DNA from: Adiantum capillus-veneris
Lineage: Eukaryota; Streptophyta; Polypodiopsida; Polypodiales; Pteridaceae
DNA: 64,000 nt
Assembly: GCA_014529385.2 (NCBI GenBank)
Contig: CM043953.1
Span: 81,724,338 to 81,788,337 of the forward strand
Reading direction: 5' to 3'
The translations under genes were made by a program, and so were the position numbers. The notes under the pieces were generated by a model that was not told where the DNA came from, searched no databases, and worked only from the letters and a program-made list of their open reading frames with translations. Below, in pieces: positions 57,967-61,990 of the stretch (position 1 is the first letter of the stretch; each line of letters starts with the position of its first letter).

Positions 57967-58776
57967 AAAAAAAAAAAACGCCCCCCTTCTCCCCTCTCAA
58001 AAAACCTTGGTCTCCCTTTCACACATTTGTATCGAGGCTTTCCCATGCATAAGGCATCAAAAGTCATACTGCTGGCATGCAAGACCCATGTCATACACAT
58101 GCATTTCTGTGAAATTTCTGAAGAAATGCTTCTTACAAAGTAGTGCTTGTTTAACCCTTTCTTATTTGTCTGCTTTGAAGGTGCTGTCTTCTGTAATTGC
58201 TGATAGAGGTGTGTCAGTTGGTAAGCCAGCTTTTAGAGAACATGTAAATGGTCGAAAGCCTTGGCTAGATGACAGCAAATTATTACACTGGCCGGTCCTG
58301 TTCCTGTACCCGGAGTCTATGGCAAGTGATTTTGTCGAGGATTTTTGTGAATTCGATTCCTTCTCTTCCCATCTAGATGTTATATCCTGCAAAAGCTCTG
58401 TCAATGAGCCTGTGAAGTTTATGGACTTGCTATGAGTCAAAGAATATAGGTTTTGTGGCTCTTGACAAAATTGGCAACATCTTTGGTCCAGATACAACAG
58501 CCCCACATTGGGATAGCAGACAGGATTATACACGAGGAAAAGCTCAACTATTCTACAAGGTGGCTTTGTCTTTTGTGATAATCTAGCCAACCTGACCATC
58601 CTCTTGAAAAAACCATCGCTGCAGTTTCTAATCTTTAGGTGTATTTATCTCATGACAGGCTAACATGGGCCCCAAGCTGTCTAAAATGCAATTGTTAGGC
58701 TACTTGTTGGAGGGAAAGAACGTTCCTGACGAGCTAAATAATTATGAGGATGTGAACAATGACAATGATCAGATAG
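29169..58776 (+). CDS. TTC4: TTC4/Cns1-like TPR co-chaperone, exons 1-6 (3' end outside the window)
   Basis: The family (TTC4 in animals, Cns1 in yeast) links Hsp70 and Hsp90 in the cytosol and nucleus. Six exons join in frame into about 303 codons: 29,169-29,273; 53,271-53,483; 57,718-57,909; 58,181-58,381; 58,479-58,559; 58,659-58,776. Exons 1-3 give an N-terminal helix and a three-TPR domain with the Hsp-binding carboxylate-clamp pattern Lys35/Asn39, Asn76, Lys106/Arg110. Exons 4-6 give the linker and the first part of the C-terminal 'wheel' domain ('[20 protein letters not shown]', '[13 protein letters not shown]'). Missing is the last part, about 80-100 residues in relatives as I recall them. 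Exon phases fit (all 0 until exon 6, which ends in phase 1). The coding exons show no stop or frameshift, so the gene may work despite introns of 24.0, 4.2 and at least 5.2 kb filled with transposons. Confidence 0.88.
31141..31188. repeat. (GA)n microsatellite
   Basis: About 24 GA units within intron 1, next to a degenerate region of TTGAGCC/GAGGCTTGAG-type repeats at about 31,240-31,560 that includes a 50-base tandem unit around 31,340-31,430. Confidence 0.95.
31240..31560. repeat. degenerate short repeats (cttgaggct / gagagggaga types)
   Basis: Variants of 'gccttgag' and 'agcttgag' recur many times, and the segment 'gagggagagatggagatatgg' recurs with its flank about 50 bases apart near 31,336 and 31,386. 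It has low complexity and no coding signal. Confidence 0.85.
31605..31837 (-). repeat. copia LTR (same family as 19,328) with adjoining primer-site remnant
   Basis: TGTTGGAATCAGGG... from 31,619 to ...CATGTAT matches both LTRs of the 19,328-23,964 element. On its left, 'gctctgatacaa' (31,605-31,616) is an initiator-Met primer site with one mismatch, so this is the 5' LTR of a minus-strand copy whose interior lies to the left and has decayed or been deleted. Its right end runs into an inverted repeat. Confidence 0.85.
31815..31856. repeat. near-perfect inverted repeat, 19-base arms, 4-base loop
   Basis: The left arm 'acacacatcactaccacat' and the right arm 'atgtggtagtgatgtgtgt' are exact reverse complements around 'gtat'. 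The left arm is the end of the copia LTR; the right arm has no counterpart at the other two LTR copies. Confidence 0.95.
31857..32421 (-). pseudogene. copia gag remnant with primer binding site
   Basis: Pieces in two frames give '[20 protein letters not shown]' and '[20 protein letters not shown]', which match the copia gag pattern 'L..LP..Y......' followed by '..L....L...E'. The right end at 32,410-32,421 is 'gctctgatacca', a perfect complement of the initiator-Met primer site, touching the LTR at 32,422. A run of 16 G lies at 32,248-32,263. The left side is cut by the LTR at 31,619-31,837. Confidence 0.7.
32422..32693 (-). repeat. copia-type LTR (5' LTR of a minus-strand element)
   Basis: Starts TGTCAAAGTC directly after a primer site; on the minus strand a TATA-like 'ctatataagc' lies near 32,575-32,565. 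The right end at 'tttaaca' (32,693) is my estimate from the TGT...ACA rule, as no second copy is in the window. It contains an interrupted GA tract (32,471-32,500). Confidence 0.6.
32730..33924 (+). pseudogene. chromovirus gag, degenerate
   Basis: The N-terminal part has Gly/Met/Pro/Asn-rich sequence ('[20 protein letters not shown]', in a shifted frame). The capsid domain is readable as '[20 protein letters not shown]', 'AATFLKG..LQWW'-type sequence near 33,490-33,540 and, after a stop at 33,580, '[20 protein letters not shown]' and 'LPKKIRDYC'. This pattern (F.G......FI..F......A..LKG.A..WW) is the gypsy gag fold. Three or more frame breaks. Confidence 0.82.
34090..34165 (+). pseudogene. 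gag zinc knuckle (CCHC)
   Basis: One frame reads '[19 protein letters not shown]', an intact CX2CX4HX4C RNA-binding knuckle, although the frame around it is broken. Confidence 0.85.
34304..35257 (+). pseudogene. chromovirus protease-RT-RNase H with an internal deletion
   Basis: A 317-codon frame starts in protease ('[20 protein letters not shown]', active site DPG) and after only about 10 more residues is already in RT ('[16 protein letters not shown]'). The rest of protease and the RT N-terminus are missing and the join is in frame. RT is otherwise good: '[13 protein letters not shown]', '[17 protein letters not shown]', and 'FFDDIIVY' with both catalytic aspartates. RNase H begins '[18 protein letters not shown]' and breaks at a TAG after 'VVIYAH'. 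Confidence 0.9.
35240..36610 (+). pseudogene. chromovirus RNase H end and integrase, degenerate
   Basis: After a frameshift RNase H goes on with '[18 protein letters not shown]' and '[10 protein letters not shown]'. The integrase zinc site is partly kept ('[17 protein letters not shown]', with 'GHREIDTTM' replacing the usual second His). The core gives '[14 protein letters not shown]', '[20 protein letters not shown]' and '[18 protein letters not shown]', covering the D,D,E positions, with stops at 35,814 and near 35,985. Confidence 0.88.
36618..36932 (+). pseudogene. chromovirus integrase tail with chromodomain
   Basis: A 104-codon frame reads '[20 protein letters not shown]' (the conserved gypsy tail) and ends with a chromodomain: '[16 protein letters not shown]', '[20 protein letters not shown]'. 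Chromodomains in this position direct integration toward certain histone marks. This supports assignment to the chromoviruses. Confidence 0.9.
37231..37245 (+). other. polypurine tract of the + strand chromovirus
   Basis: 'caagggtgggg' directly before TGTGTCACC, where the 3' LTR begins (37,244 or 37,246). 36,933-37,230 is 3' untranslated element sequence. Confidence 0.6.
37246..38130 (+). repeat. 3' LTR of the + chromovirus, left part
   Basis: From TGTCACC to the insertion point. The last bases before the inserted element, 'gagcc', reappear as 'gagcg' at 49,735, a target duplication with one mismatch. The LTR continues at 49,735-50,134. Confidence 0.65.
38131..38662 (-). repeat. left (3') LTR of the - chromovirus
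   Basis: TGTAACAGACTTGG...TTTGTGACA, close to 49,233-49,734 base by base; differences include an extra T/A-rich stretch near 38,480-38,500. The inner edge abuts a C-run, the complement of the polypurine tract (38,663-38,675). Confidence 0.95.
38663..38675 (-). other. polypurine tract of the - chromovirus
   Basis: The minus strand reads 'caagaggggggta' before the LTR start TGTCACAAAG. From here to 39,250 the interior is untranslated, with short 'acatcac(a/c)' repeats at 38,805-38,855. Confidence 0.8.
39261..39623 (-). pseudogene. chromovirus integrase tail with chromodomain
   Basis: '[20 protein letters not shown]' and '[20 protein letters not shown]' are the conserved tail; '[17 protein letters not shown]' and '[20 protein letters not shown]' make up a chromodomain. 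The 120-codon stretch itself is open. It resembles the chromodomain at 36,618-36,932, so the two elements are relatives. Confidence 0.9.
40009..40330 (-). pseudogene. chromovirus integrase core, with deletion and frame breaks
   Basis: Two overlapping frames give '[20 protein letters not shown]', '[19 protein letters not shown]' and then '[20 protein letters not shown]' and '[11 protein letters not shown]'. The stretch between the first catalytic Asp and the second is shorter than normal, so part of the core has been lost. Confidence 0.82.
40238..41577 (-). repeat. tandem duplication of about 670 bases within pol
   Basis: The sequence from 'gggtatgggtaaagg' at 40,241 repeats at 40,908 and the match runs to 'atgacatgg' at 40,909 and 41,579. 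The copies differ by few bases, including 3 bases (an extra 'aag' near 41,415 in the second copy). The unit spans the end of RNase H and the integrase N-terminus, so RNase H sequence and the integrase zinc region occur twice. Confidence 0.95.
41171..42577 (-). CDS. chromovirus reverse transcriptase / RNase H, open frame of 468 codons
   Basis: The longest intact pol piece in the window. RT motifs in order: '[20 protein letters not shown]', '[13 protein letters not shown]', '[20 protein letters not shown]', catalytic '[12 protein letters not shown]', '[14 protein letters not shown]', then the connection ('[20 protein letters not shown]') and RNase H ('[19 protein letters not shown]', '[20 protein letters not shown]', '[12 protein letters not shown]'). 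It is part of a gag-pol polyprotein and has no start of its own. Frame loss follows at the tandem duplication. Confidence 0.93.
   Translation of the reverse strand: MLFRGPEDQTIDLIPGSTPPNRPPYRVSRVQNEKIMNPMKDLLEKGLVHPSTSPYCSPVLLVLKKDGSWRMCIDYSALNEITIKNRFPIPRIDDILDRLQGSSCFSRIDLKSGYHQIRIAPGDVYKIAFRTTFGLFEFLVMPFGLTNAPATFNRMMDRIFREYRLFVGTFFDDIIVFSKNEAEHRDHLLQVLQALRDHTLVINAKKSEFFLLEIHFLGHIVSAAGVQMDPAKIESIRDWPDLRNVHEVRSFLGPCSYYRRFIRKFAEVASPLHTLTQKGVPFSWGPTEVTAFQTLKEKLTTGPDLTLPDLQKSFEAFCDACGRSLGAVLMQEGHVIAYESRLFSRPEMTAQIYEKELLAMIHALTQWRHYLLGADFTVFTDHQGLRYFLSQKQLSEKQMRWVNILSQFHFQIVHVQGQKNVVADALSRKPLFWLFPRYIIGASSIWSISMPQIQILQIFSHGYGMGRQ
42595..43143 (-). pseudogene. chromovirus protease region, degenerate
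   Basis: Between RT and the nested element, broken frames contain pieces such as '[20 protein letters not shown]' and '[16 protein letters not shown]', which correspond to the protease C-terminus and the 'IPW.....V.DY' linker in chromoviruses. The active-site loop is not recognisable. Confidence 0.65.
43144..44400 (-). repeat. left (3') LTR of the non-autonomous element
   Basis: 1,257 bases, TGTTAGGTGCAGCGG...TCACGTGACA. It carries about 50 bases near 43,860-43,915 that the right LTR lacks, and a few per cent of other differences by eye. Repeated 'ggctgaaaa' units (43,500-43,850) are part of the LTR. Confidence 0.96.
44411..46201 (-). CDS. 596-codon ORF of the non-autonomous element, function unknown
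   Basis: Fills 88% of the interior and has no stop. Layout from the N-terminus: a basic Arg/Ser/Thr-rich part with imperfect 'SRTSRT.DPQ' repeats (about residues 35-85); a Pro-rich acidic stretch; a charged helical, probably coiled-coil region of Lys/Arg/Glu (about 130-215); an Asp/His-rich array of 'KHDDLND'-type repeats (about 225-290); a Cys/His-containing middle; and a C-terminal part '[17 protein letters not shown]' whose spacing (KFK, nine residues, W, then EE.L) equals that of the chromodomains at 36,618 and 39,261. It is not gag-like by any capsid or CCHC motif that I can see. Possible role: an RNA- or chromatin-binding helper. It could also be a captured host sequence. Confidence 0.75.
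   Translation of the reverse strand: MGKSNLGVSARPPRGAPAEKGRTWVKRRSFSNAICKRKETSRTSRTQDPQDSRTSRTLDSHESRTSRTKFLVNLRTQDPQEPTRTHDFKMIITRSGMDTSLGGDENERGEEEFSPPGGFSDPPPSPSTSRIALTPMEALNQMLMERKLERKARNAERMTEFDRECKERKAEMDRRHAKDKAERKAIQEQSDRQNKEFWRLYSQVQAQMQEIWGKETLSVSSSPKHDTQDLHDCVKHDDDLIDNDKHDDLNDKDNHDDLNDIAKHDDLHDQDVISHKHDELHEDEVIVHKDDVLVDAFSSEANLVVDSINHQESILAFESRSTDPPQEDSIDPEEAILALELWSKEPSQEVLCVRMIDTHSLFECFIRDGFLYFSQHRYVIPFIRHDILYVEHVSLMNEHDCMRIFHEKLKSLYVRKSHSVFLPWHDTVYERAHDCMSTKHGHFHCDLPQLIDFDHTEKIRPHCLHVFDERVVTPSICSSTLHAQSLEKTRFFSFTLHGMGMFMVLCWRLFQEFSAMEILEDERSRTPDEVEARTEIQKTLSRFRRGPKKQALQTFMKFKYRTTHTSEWAGEESLPKFQMLLAISLNAIQFGTNTSL
45340..45530 (-). repeat. Asp/His-rich coding repeats in the 596-codon ORF
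   Basis: Units of about 27-30 bases built on 'caaatcatcatgctt' (plus strand) recur at least five times and encode 'KHDDLND(K/I)' variants. A second repeat zone, 'cttgaggttcttg' types at 45,945-46,090, encodes the Arg/Thr/Ser-rich N-terminal part. Confidence 0.9.
46424..46435 (-). other. primer binding site (initiator tRNA-Met) of the non-autonomous element
   Basis: The minus strand reads 'tggtatcagagc', a perfect match to the plant initiator-Met site, one base inside the LTR. Confidence 0.92.
46437..47645 (-). repeat. right (5') LTR of the non-autonomous element
   Basis: 1,209 bases, TGTAAGGTGCAACGG...TCACGTGACA, followed by the target duplication CATCT at 47,646-47,650. Confidence 0.96.
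47646..48110 (-). pseudogene. chromovirus gag C-terminal part with damaged zinc knuckle
   Basis: A 157-codon stretch has the gag helices '[20 protein letters not shown]', '[20 protein letters not shown]' and the knuckle '[14 protein letters not shown]', where the second Cys of CX2C is Tyr. The nested element inserted just beyond it (in its sense direction). Confidence 0.87.
48115..49161 (-). pseudogene. chromovirus gag N-terminal part with one frameshift
   Basis: The likely start is the Met at 49,161 ('[19 protein letters not shown]'). It continues through a Lys-rich part and a striking acidic Ser/Asp/Glu run with basic clusters ('[15 protein letters not shown]'). At a run of seven A (48,448-48,454) the frame shifts; in the other frame the capsid domain continues with '[20 protein letters not shown]', '[20 protein letters not shown]'. 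One indel therefore separates an otherwise readable gag. Confidence 0.87.
49220..49231 (-). other. primer binding site of the - chromovirus
   Basis: The minus strand reads 'tggtatcaaagc', an initiator-Met site with one mismatch, one base inside the 5' LTR. Confidence 0.87.
49233..49734 (-). repeat. right (5') LTR of the - chromovirus
   Basis: TGTAACAGACTTGG...TTTGTGACA, pairing with 38,131-38,662. Confidence 0.95.
49735..50134 (+). repeat. 3' LTR of the + chromovirus, right part
   Basis: Continues the LTR cut at 38,130. It includes 'gaataaagaatgaccgaaagg', the sense counterpart of the sequence near 49,380 and 38,280 in the minus-strand LTRs. The end at 'gttaaca' is inferred from the TGT...ACA rule. 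Confidence 0.6.
51240..51780 (-). pseudogene. LINE reverse transcriptase remnant
   Basis: The minus strand shows '[20 protein letters not shown]' and, about 50 bases further, a second version of the same motif, '[20 protein letters not shown]'. 'GVKQGCPLSPTLFGLYIDE' is the standard LINE RT block as I recall it. Downstream, '[10 protein letters not shown]' sits where 'I..LLYADD' is expected, so the catalytic box is lost. The limits are vague. Confidence 0.6.
53271..53483 (+). CDS. TTC4: TTC4-like exon 2 (TPR 1-2)
   Basis: 71 codons from '[20 protein letters not shown]' to '[11 protein letters not shown]'. It follows acceptor ttcaacag and ends at donor AAG|GTATGT. It carries clamp residues Asn39, Asn76 ('[11 protein letters not shown]') and Lys106. 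The frame stays open upstream of the acceptor (to 53,163), but that part has no similarity to the family and the splice sites are good. Confidence 0.9.
53940..55450 (+). repeat. pair of diverged direct repeats in intron 2
   Basis: About 53,940-54,160 and 55,235-55,460 share several blocks in the same order: 'gtctataacatgtgggggctcctttga', 'tgatggatg(c/g)aggtaac', 'ctcttggt', 'gattctttattttagtaa', 'acattata'. This suggests a duplicated or repeat-derived sequence of about 220 bases. Nothing identifies the family. Confidence 0.6.
55659..56280 (-). repeat. chromovirus 3' LTR, diverged copy
   Basis: Ends AGTTGTGACA followed by a C-run (56,281-56,292, polypurine tract complement) exactly like 38,131-38,675, and shares 'ggcgccccttgcggtacttc' near 55,821 with 'ggcgcccctttcggtatttc' of that LTR. 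The left boundary (TGTCATAG) is a guess. Confidence 0.72.
56281..57095 (-). pseudogene. chromovirus 3' end with chromodomain remnant
   Basis: The part near 56,840-57,090 aligns with 39,170-39,400: 'gacaaaggagtggagtg', 'aaaccaaaagc(c/a)tc', 'gaggagtatct', 'ctccatccactt(t/c)gcatcaa', 'gttcttgaactt'. On the minus strand this is the chromodomain 'LVKFKN....DAKWMEE' region, with small insertions. The rest of pol is absent; the fragment is cut at about 57,095 by a + strand gypsy end. Confidence 0.75.
57096..57560 (+). mobile_element. 3' end and LTR start of a + strand gypsy element
   Basis: 'cacttaaatttaagggaggaac' then TGTTACGTTCC: a purine tract followed by a TG start at 57,192, preceded by an acidic pol tail. 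The LTR seems to run about 350 bases; the end is not defined. 'ggtggtatgggaca' is shared with the LTR at 59,104, so the two may be related. Confidence 0.5.
57718..57909 (+). CDS. TTC4: TTC4-like exon 3 (TPR 3 and helix)
   Basis: 64 codons from '[20 protein letters not shown]' to '[12 protein letters not shown]'. Acceptor tttcttcag, donor GAG|GTTCTC. Arg110 in 'KAYFRGAK' completes the carboxylate clamp. After the TPRs a long charged helix follows, as in family members. Confidence 0.9.
57936..57964. repeat. run of 29 C in TTC4-like intron 3
   Basis: Intron 3 (57,910-58,180, 271 bases) contains CT units, 29 consecutive C, and then an A-run. Homopolymers of C this long are rare in plant DNA. Confidence 0.9.
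58181..58381 (+). CDS. TTC4: TTC4-like exon 4
   Basis: 67 codons from '[15 protein letters not shown]' through '[20 protein letters not shown]' to 'FSSHLDV'. This is the linker and the start of the C-terminal domain, with the family hallmark '[10 protein letters not shown]...SDFVEDF'. Acceptor gctttgaag. Without splicing of the next 97 bases the frame ends at a TGA at 58,433. Confidence 0.9.
58382..58478 (+). other. candidate U12-type AT-AC intron (97 bases) in TTC4-like gene
   Basis: Starts ATATCCTGC (U12 consensus ATATCCTT) and ends GGCAAC (consensus YAC). 'CTCTTGAC' at 58,459-58,466 fits the U12 branch site (TTCCTTRAC), with the branch A at 58,465, 13 bases before the 3' splice site. Removal joins 'SHLDV' to '[20 protein letters not shown]' in frame, matching the 'HLD.MF......PWD...YTR' pattern of the family. 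No GT-AG pair in this interval restores the frame. Confidence 0.72.
58479..58559 (+). CDS. TTC4: TTC4-like exon 5
   Basis: 27 codons, '[20 protein letters not shown]' to 'AQLFYK', ending at donor AAG|GTGGCT. It corresponds to the 'PPLPWD...YTR..IELYY' part of plant TTC4. The 99-base intron that follows (58,560-58,658) is ordinary GT-AG. Confidence 0.85.
58659..58776 (+). CDS. TTC4: TTC4-like exon 6
   Basis: '[20 protein letters not shown]' then '[19 protein letters not shown]', ending in phase 1 at donor ATAG|GTAAGG. The 'L..YLLEG' helix is a family feature; the acidic Asn/Asp tail is the variable part before the last wheel-domain strands. Those final strands were looked for to 64,000 and not found. 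Confidence 0.85.
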
Positions 58777-58921
58777 GTAAGGCATTTAAACTACATTTCC
58801 ATACACAAGTTTGTTTTTGATCAAGCTCAATAGAGTGTAGGCAGGCATATGCAGGACTCACACCTGCGTGCCCATTTCCACATGCACATGCATTCCTGAA
58901 TGCCTAGCTTACAAAAGCGCG

Positions 58922-58952
<31 letters not shown>
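58922..58952. repeat. run of 31 C in TTC4-like intron 6
   Basis: 31 consecutive C followed by GC-rich and CA-rich sequence. It lies in the intron that starts at 58,777 and has no end within the window. Confidence 0.9.
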
Positions 58953-58953
<1 letters not shown>

Positions 58954-59103
58954 CCCCCTTGGCCCCCAAAACACACCCGACCACCACACCACACCATCAC
59001 CACAACACACGCACACTTTTTTTGATTGAGGGCAAACGGGGCATGATAACTTTTGTATACTTTAGAGATGCCCGAGGCTTTAGACAAGAAAAGTTCATAG
59101 GGG

Positions 59104-59481
59104 TGTTATGTCCCACTCACAAGAGAGGGGATCTAGTCTAAGACACCTTCGGGATGGGCGTCCGGTGTCCGGGCGTACGTAGTGTGAACCCGGCCAGTGT
59201 GCCACTATTTTAAAAGGGAGGCCAAGGTCTCATTTGTAGTTATTGACCCCCACTGGCAGAGTGCCAGTGGTTAGCTTGTGAGGCTAGGAGTGCGCGAGGT
59301 CACCTCGAGGAGGTGAGGCCGGGTGGTATGGGATGCTCGGTCTTACAGGTGGACGCCTACGTCGGACGTTGGTCCCAGCACAGGTGTGATATTGGATGGT
59401 GGCTATGGTCGGGTGGTTCATCCGATGCGTGTCTATAGGCGGTCCATGTAGCCGGGAGGTCCTCTCCGAGTGTTCGTTTCA
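59104..59481 (+). repeat. 5' LTR of a + strand gypsy element
   Basis: 378 bases, TGTTATGTCC...GTTTCA, directly followed by the primer site. Rich in short GGTG/GTCCGG-type sequence; no TATA box is obvious. Confidence 0.78.
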
Positions 59482-59494
59482 TGGTATCAGAGCC
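59482..59494 (+). other. primer binding site (initiator tRNA-Met)
   Basis: 'tggtatcagagcc' with no gap to the LTR; a perfect match to the plant initiator-Met site. Confidence 0.92.
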
Positions 59495-59805
59495 GACTTG
59501 GCTGCAAGGACCACATGCACACCTATGGGTCCGTTCGAGTTGGATAACCTCAATTTCGCTTAATTTGTAATGATTAAGCGCTGAAATTGTTTGTTTTTCT
59601 TCTCATAAGCATGTTTCCAAGTGAAAATTAGCGTCCTTTTGCTGTTTTTTGATAAAATTCAGCAACTTCACAGATGGGAATGCTGAAAATCGGACGTTTT
59701 TTATTGATTTTTCTGATTTTCAATGAAAATCGGTGAATTTCTCAGCATATAGTATTTTATTTGAACTTTCTTTGCTCTCTTCCTCTTTGCGAAGCACAAG
59801 CGAGA

Positions 59806-59808
<3 letters not shown>

Positions 59809-59860
<52 letters not shown>
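59809..59860. repeat. (GA)n microsatellite
   Basis: About 26 GA units followed by 'aaatgaaatgaaatg' pentamers (59,864-59,882). Confidence 0.96.
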
Positions 59861-59865
<5 letters not shown>

Positions 59866-60694
59866 TGAAATGAAATGAAATGTTATGTTATATTAAACGT
59901 CTTCAAAAGGCCAAAATGACCTGTGAGACCAAACTGATACAATCTTGGTGGATCTAATACAATGTCTGGGTAGATAGACCTGTGATTAGGCTATCACTAG
60001 ATATGAATCAAAATACGACTCTTTGGAGCATTGTATTTTACGAAGATATACCTGTGATCAGGCTATCACCAATTACGAATCACTGGAATGGTCACCATGA
60101 ATTTTTGGTCTTGCCTTTTGGTTTGATCAATGCTCCAGTTACATTTCAGCAGATGATGAATGATGTGCTGAGGCGGTTTCTAGGCAACTTTGTTGTTGTA
60201 TTTCTCGTTGACATCTTCATTTACAGTCGGAGTTTGTCTGAGCATTTGGCGCATATACATGTTGTTCTCGAGGTACCGAGAACCGACAAAGCTTTATGCT
60301 AAGGCTTCGAAGTGCGAATTTTTTAAGAAAGAGCTTTTGTATTTGGGTCATATCATTAACTCGCGTTGACCTTGAAAAACTGGATAAAGTGTGAAATTGG
60401 CCCATTCTAAAGAATGTGCGCCAAGTAAAGTCATTTTTAGGCCTTACAGGATTCTTTCGCAAATTTATCAAGGATTACTCTAAAGTTACCGCTCCGCTTA
60501 CACAACTTTTAAAAGGAGGAGTGAAAGGACCGAAGACTTTGGGTCCTCACTGCCGTAAAGGTAATCCCTGTATTGTTTGGAATGAGCGTCTCGATGAGAG
60601 ATTTCAGACTCTAAAGCACTTGGTGACTACTACGCTGATATTGCATATCCTGGATCCTAGCAAGCCATTTGTGGTTGAAACGGATGCTAGTTGA

Positions 60695-61990
60695 CTCAAG
60701 AGCCAAGATATGTTCTTTGCGACTTAACGCATCTGCAACAGGGTTATCTTTACCAAGAACATATTCAATCAAACCACCAAATTGCTCAAAAAACTGAGAC
60801 CACCGTGCCTAGCGACCACTCCAATGTGCACTAGGCATAGACTGGAGCCACTTGAGGGCTTGATGATCTGTACGAACAGTAAACTCTCTACTATACAAAA
60901 AATGGTTCCAATGCTTGAGAGAATGATTGACAGAGAGAAGTTCCTTATCGTACACATAATAATTCTTTTCAGCACTGTTGAACTTTCTACTAAGAAATGC
61001 AATTGGATGGCCATGCTGTGCAGCACAACTCCTATGGAGACGTTGCTTGCATTTGTCCATACCTCAAAGGGATCGTCCCAAAAGGCAAGGATGAGATACG
61101 GAGCTTGAGTCACCCGACCTTGAGAGCTTTAAAAGCCTCAAGGGATGCCTTGGACAAAACAACGCGTTGACGACAAGTTTTTACCCCTTTCAAAACATTA
61201 GTCATTGGTGTAGGAATGCGTGCAAAATTCTTTATATGCGAACTATATGCCTGACATATACCTAAAAAAGAACGCACATCATAGGTTGTTTTGGGCAAAT
61301 CTCAATCAGGAACCTGTTCTACCTTTGCGGGGTCCAACCTGACACCGTCTGCAGAAATGATATAGCCTAGATAAATAACTTCAATTAGAAAAAATTCCGA
61401 CTTCTTAGCTGCAATGTACAACTGACACTCATCTACACTAGCTAACATCCTTTCTACATCTCGTTCATGTTGTCCCCATGATGCAAAAAAATCAGAATGT
61501 CATCTAGAAAATAAACACATATATACCAATTATGTCACCAAAACAACCTACCATGAGACGGTCGAACGTACCCACAACACCTGTCAATCCAAAGGGCATA
61601 ACAACATACTGCCATTGCCCCCGCTCCGTGCGGAAAGCGGTCATGTCGCACTTGAATACCCTTACCTGATGGTACCCACTTTTGAGATCGACCTTGCTAA
61701 AAACCTTCGTGCCATTGAGCCTATCAAGGATATACTCAATGCGAGGCATCGGAAACTTGTTCTTGAACGGTCATCTTGAGTGCCTTGTAATCTACACACA
61801 AACAAGAAGACCCATTTTTCTTGCGGACAAAAAAAAGGAGTAGCAAAAGGACTTACACTAGGGCGTATGAATCCTTTGGTCACTAACTCGGTGAGTTGCC
61901 GCCCTAACTCTGCTTCTTGAGACTTTTTCAGACAATAGAGAGTCTTACTGATTGCTGTACTCCCTCCATGAGTTCAATGCGATGATCCTC
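60695..61990 (-). mobile_element. - strand gypsy fragment: RT and RNase H
   Basis: Reading from 61,990 leftward: 'KGFIRPSVSPFATPF' and 'CVDYKALKM'-type fingers; 'MPRIEYILDRLNGTKVFSKV' with '[20 protein letters not shown]' and 'QYVVMPFGLTGVVGTFDRLM'; catalytic 'FLDDILIF' near 61,510-61,487 in a shifted frame, with both Asp; 'VRSFLGICQAYSSHIKNFAR'; RNase H 'FEVWTNASNVSIGVVLH', 'AFLSRKFNSAEKNYYVYDKE', 'FTVRTDHQALKWLQSMPSAH', and the end '[12 protein letters not shown]' at about 60,720. At least four frame breaks. No integrase or LTR is attached. Confidence 0.87.

Larger units (their letters stand above)
59482..60694 (+). mobile_element. interior of a deleted + strand gypsy element with RT remnant
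   Basis: Only about 480 bases separate the primer site from RT, so gag, protease and the RT fingers are gone. RT (about 59,980-60,694) shows 'EFLVLPFGLINAPVTFQQMM', 'NFVVVFLVDIFIYSRSLSEH' (catalytic DD reduced to VD), 'VKSFLGLTGFFRKFIKDYSK' and 'DPSKPFVVETDAS', the start of RNase H. There it stops abruptly against a minus-strand gypsy fragment. A GA microsatellite lies at 59,809-59,860. Confidence 0.85.

Noticed and set aside
58379-58500. A GT-AG intron at 'GAT|GTTATA' in place of the AT-AC intron
   Set aside because: The available AG acceptors (58,493 and 58,500 side) put the following codons in the wrong frame, whereas ATATCC...AAC restores the family sequence exactly and has a U12 branch site.
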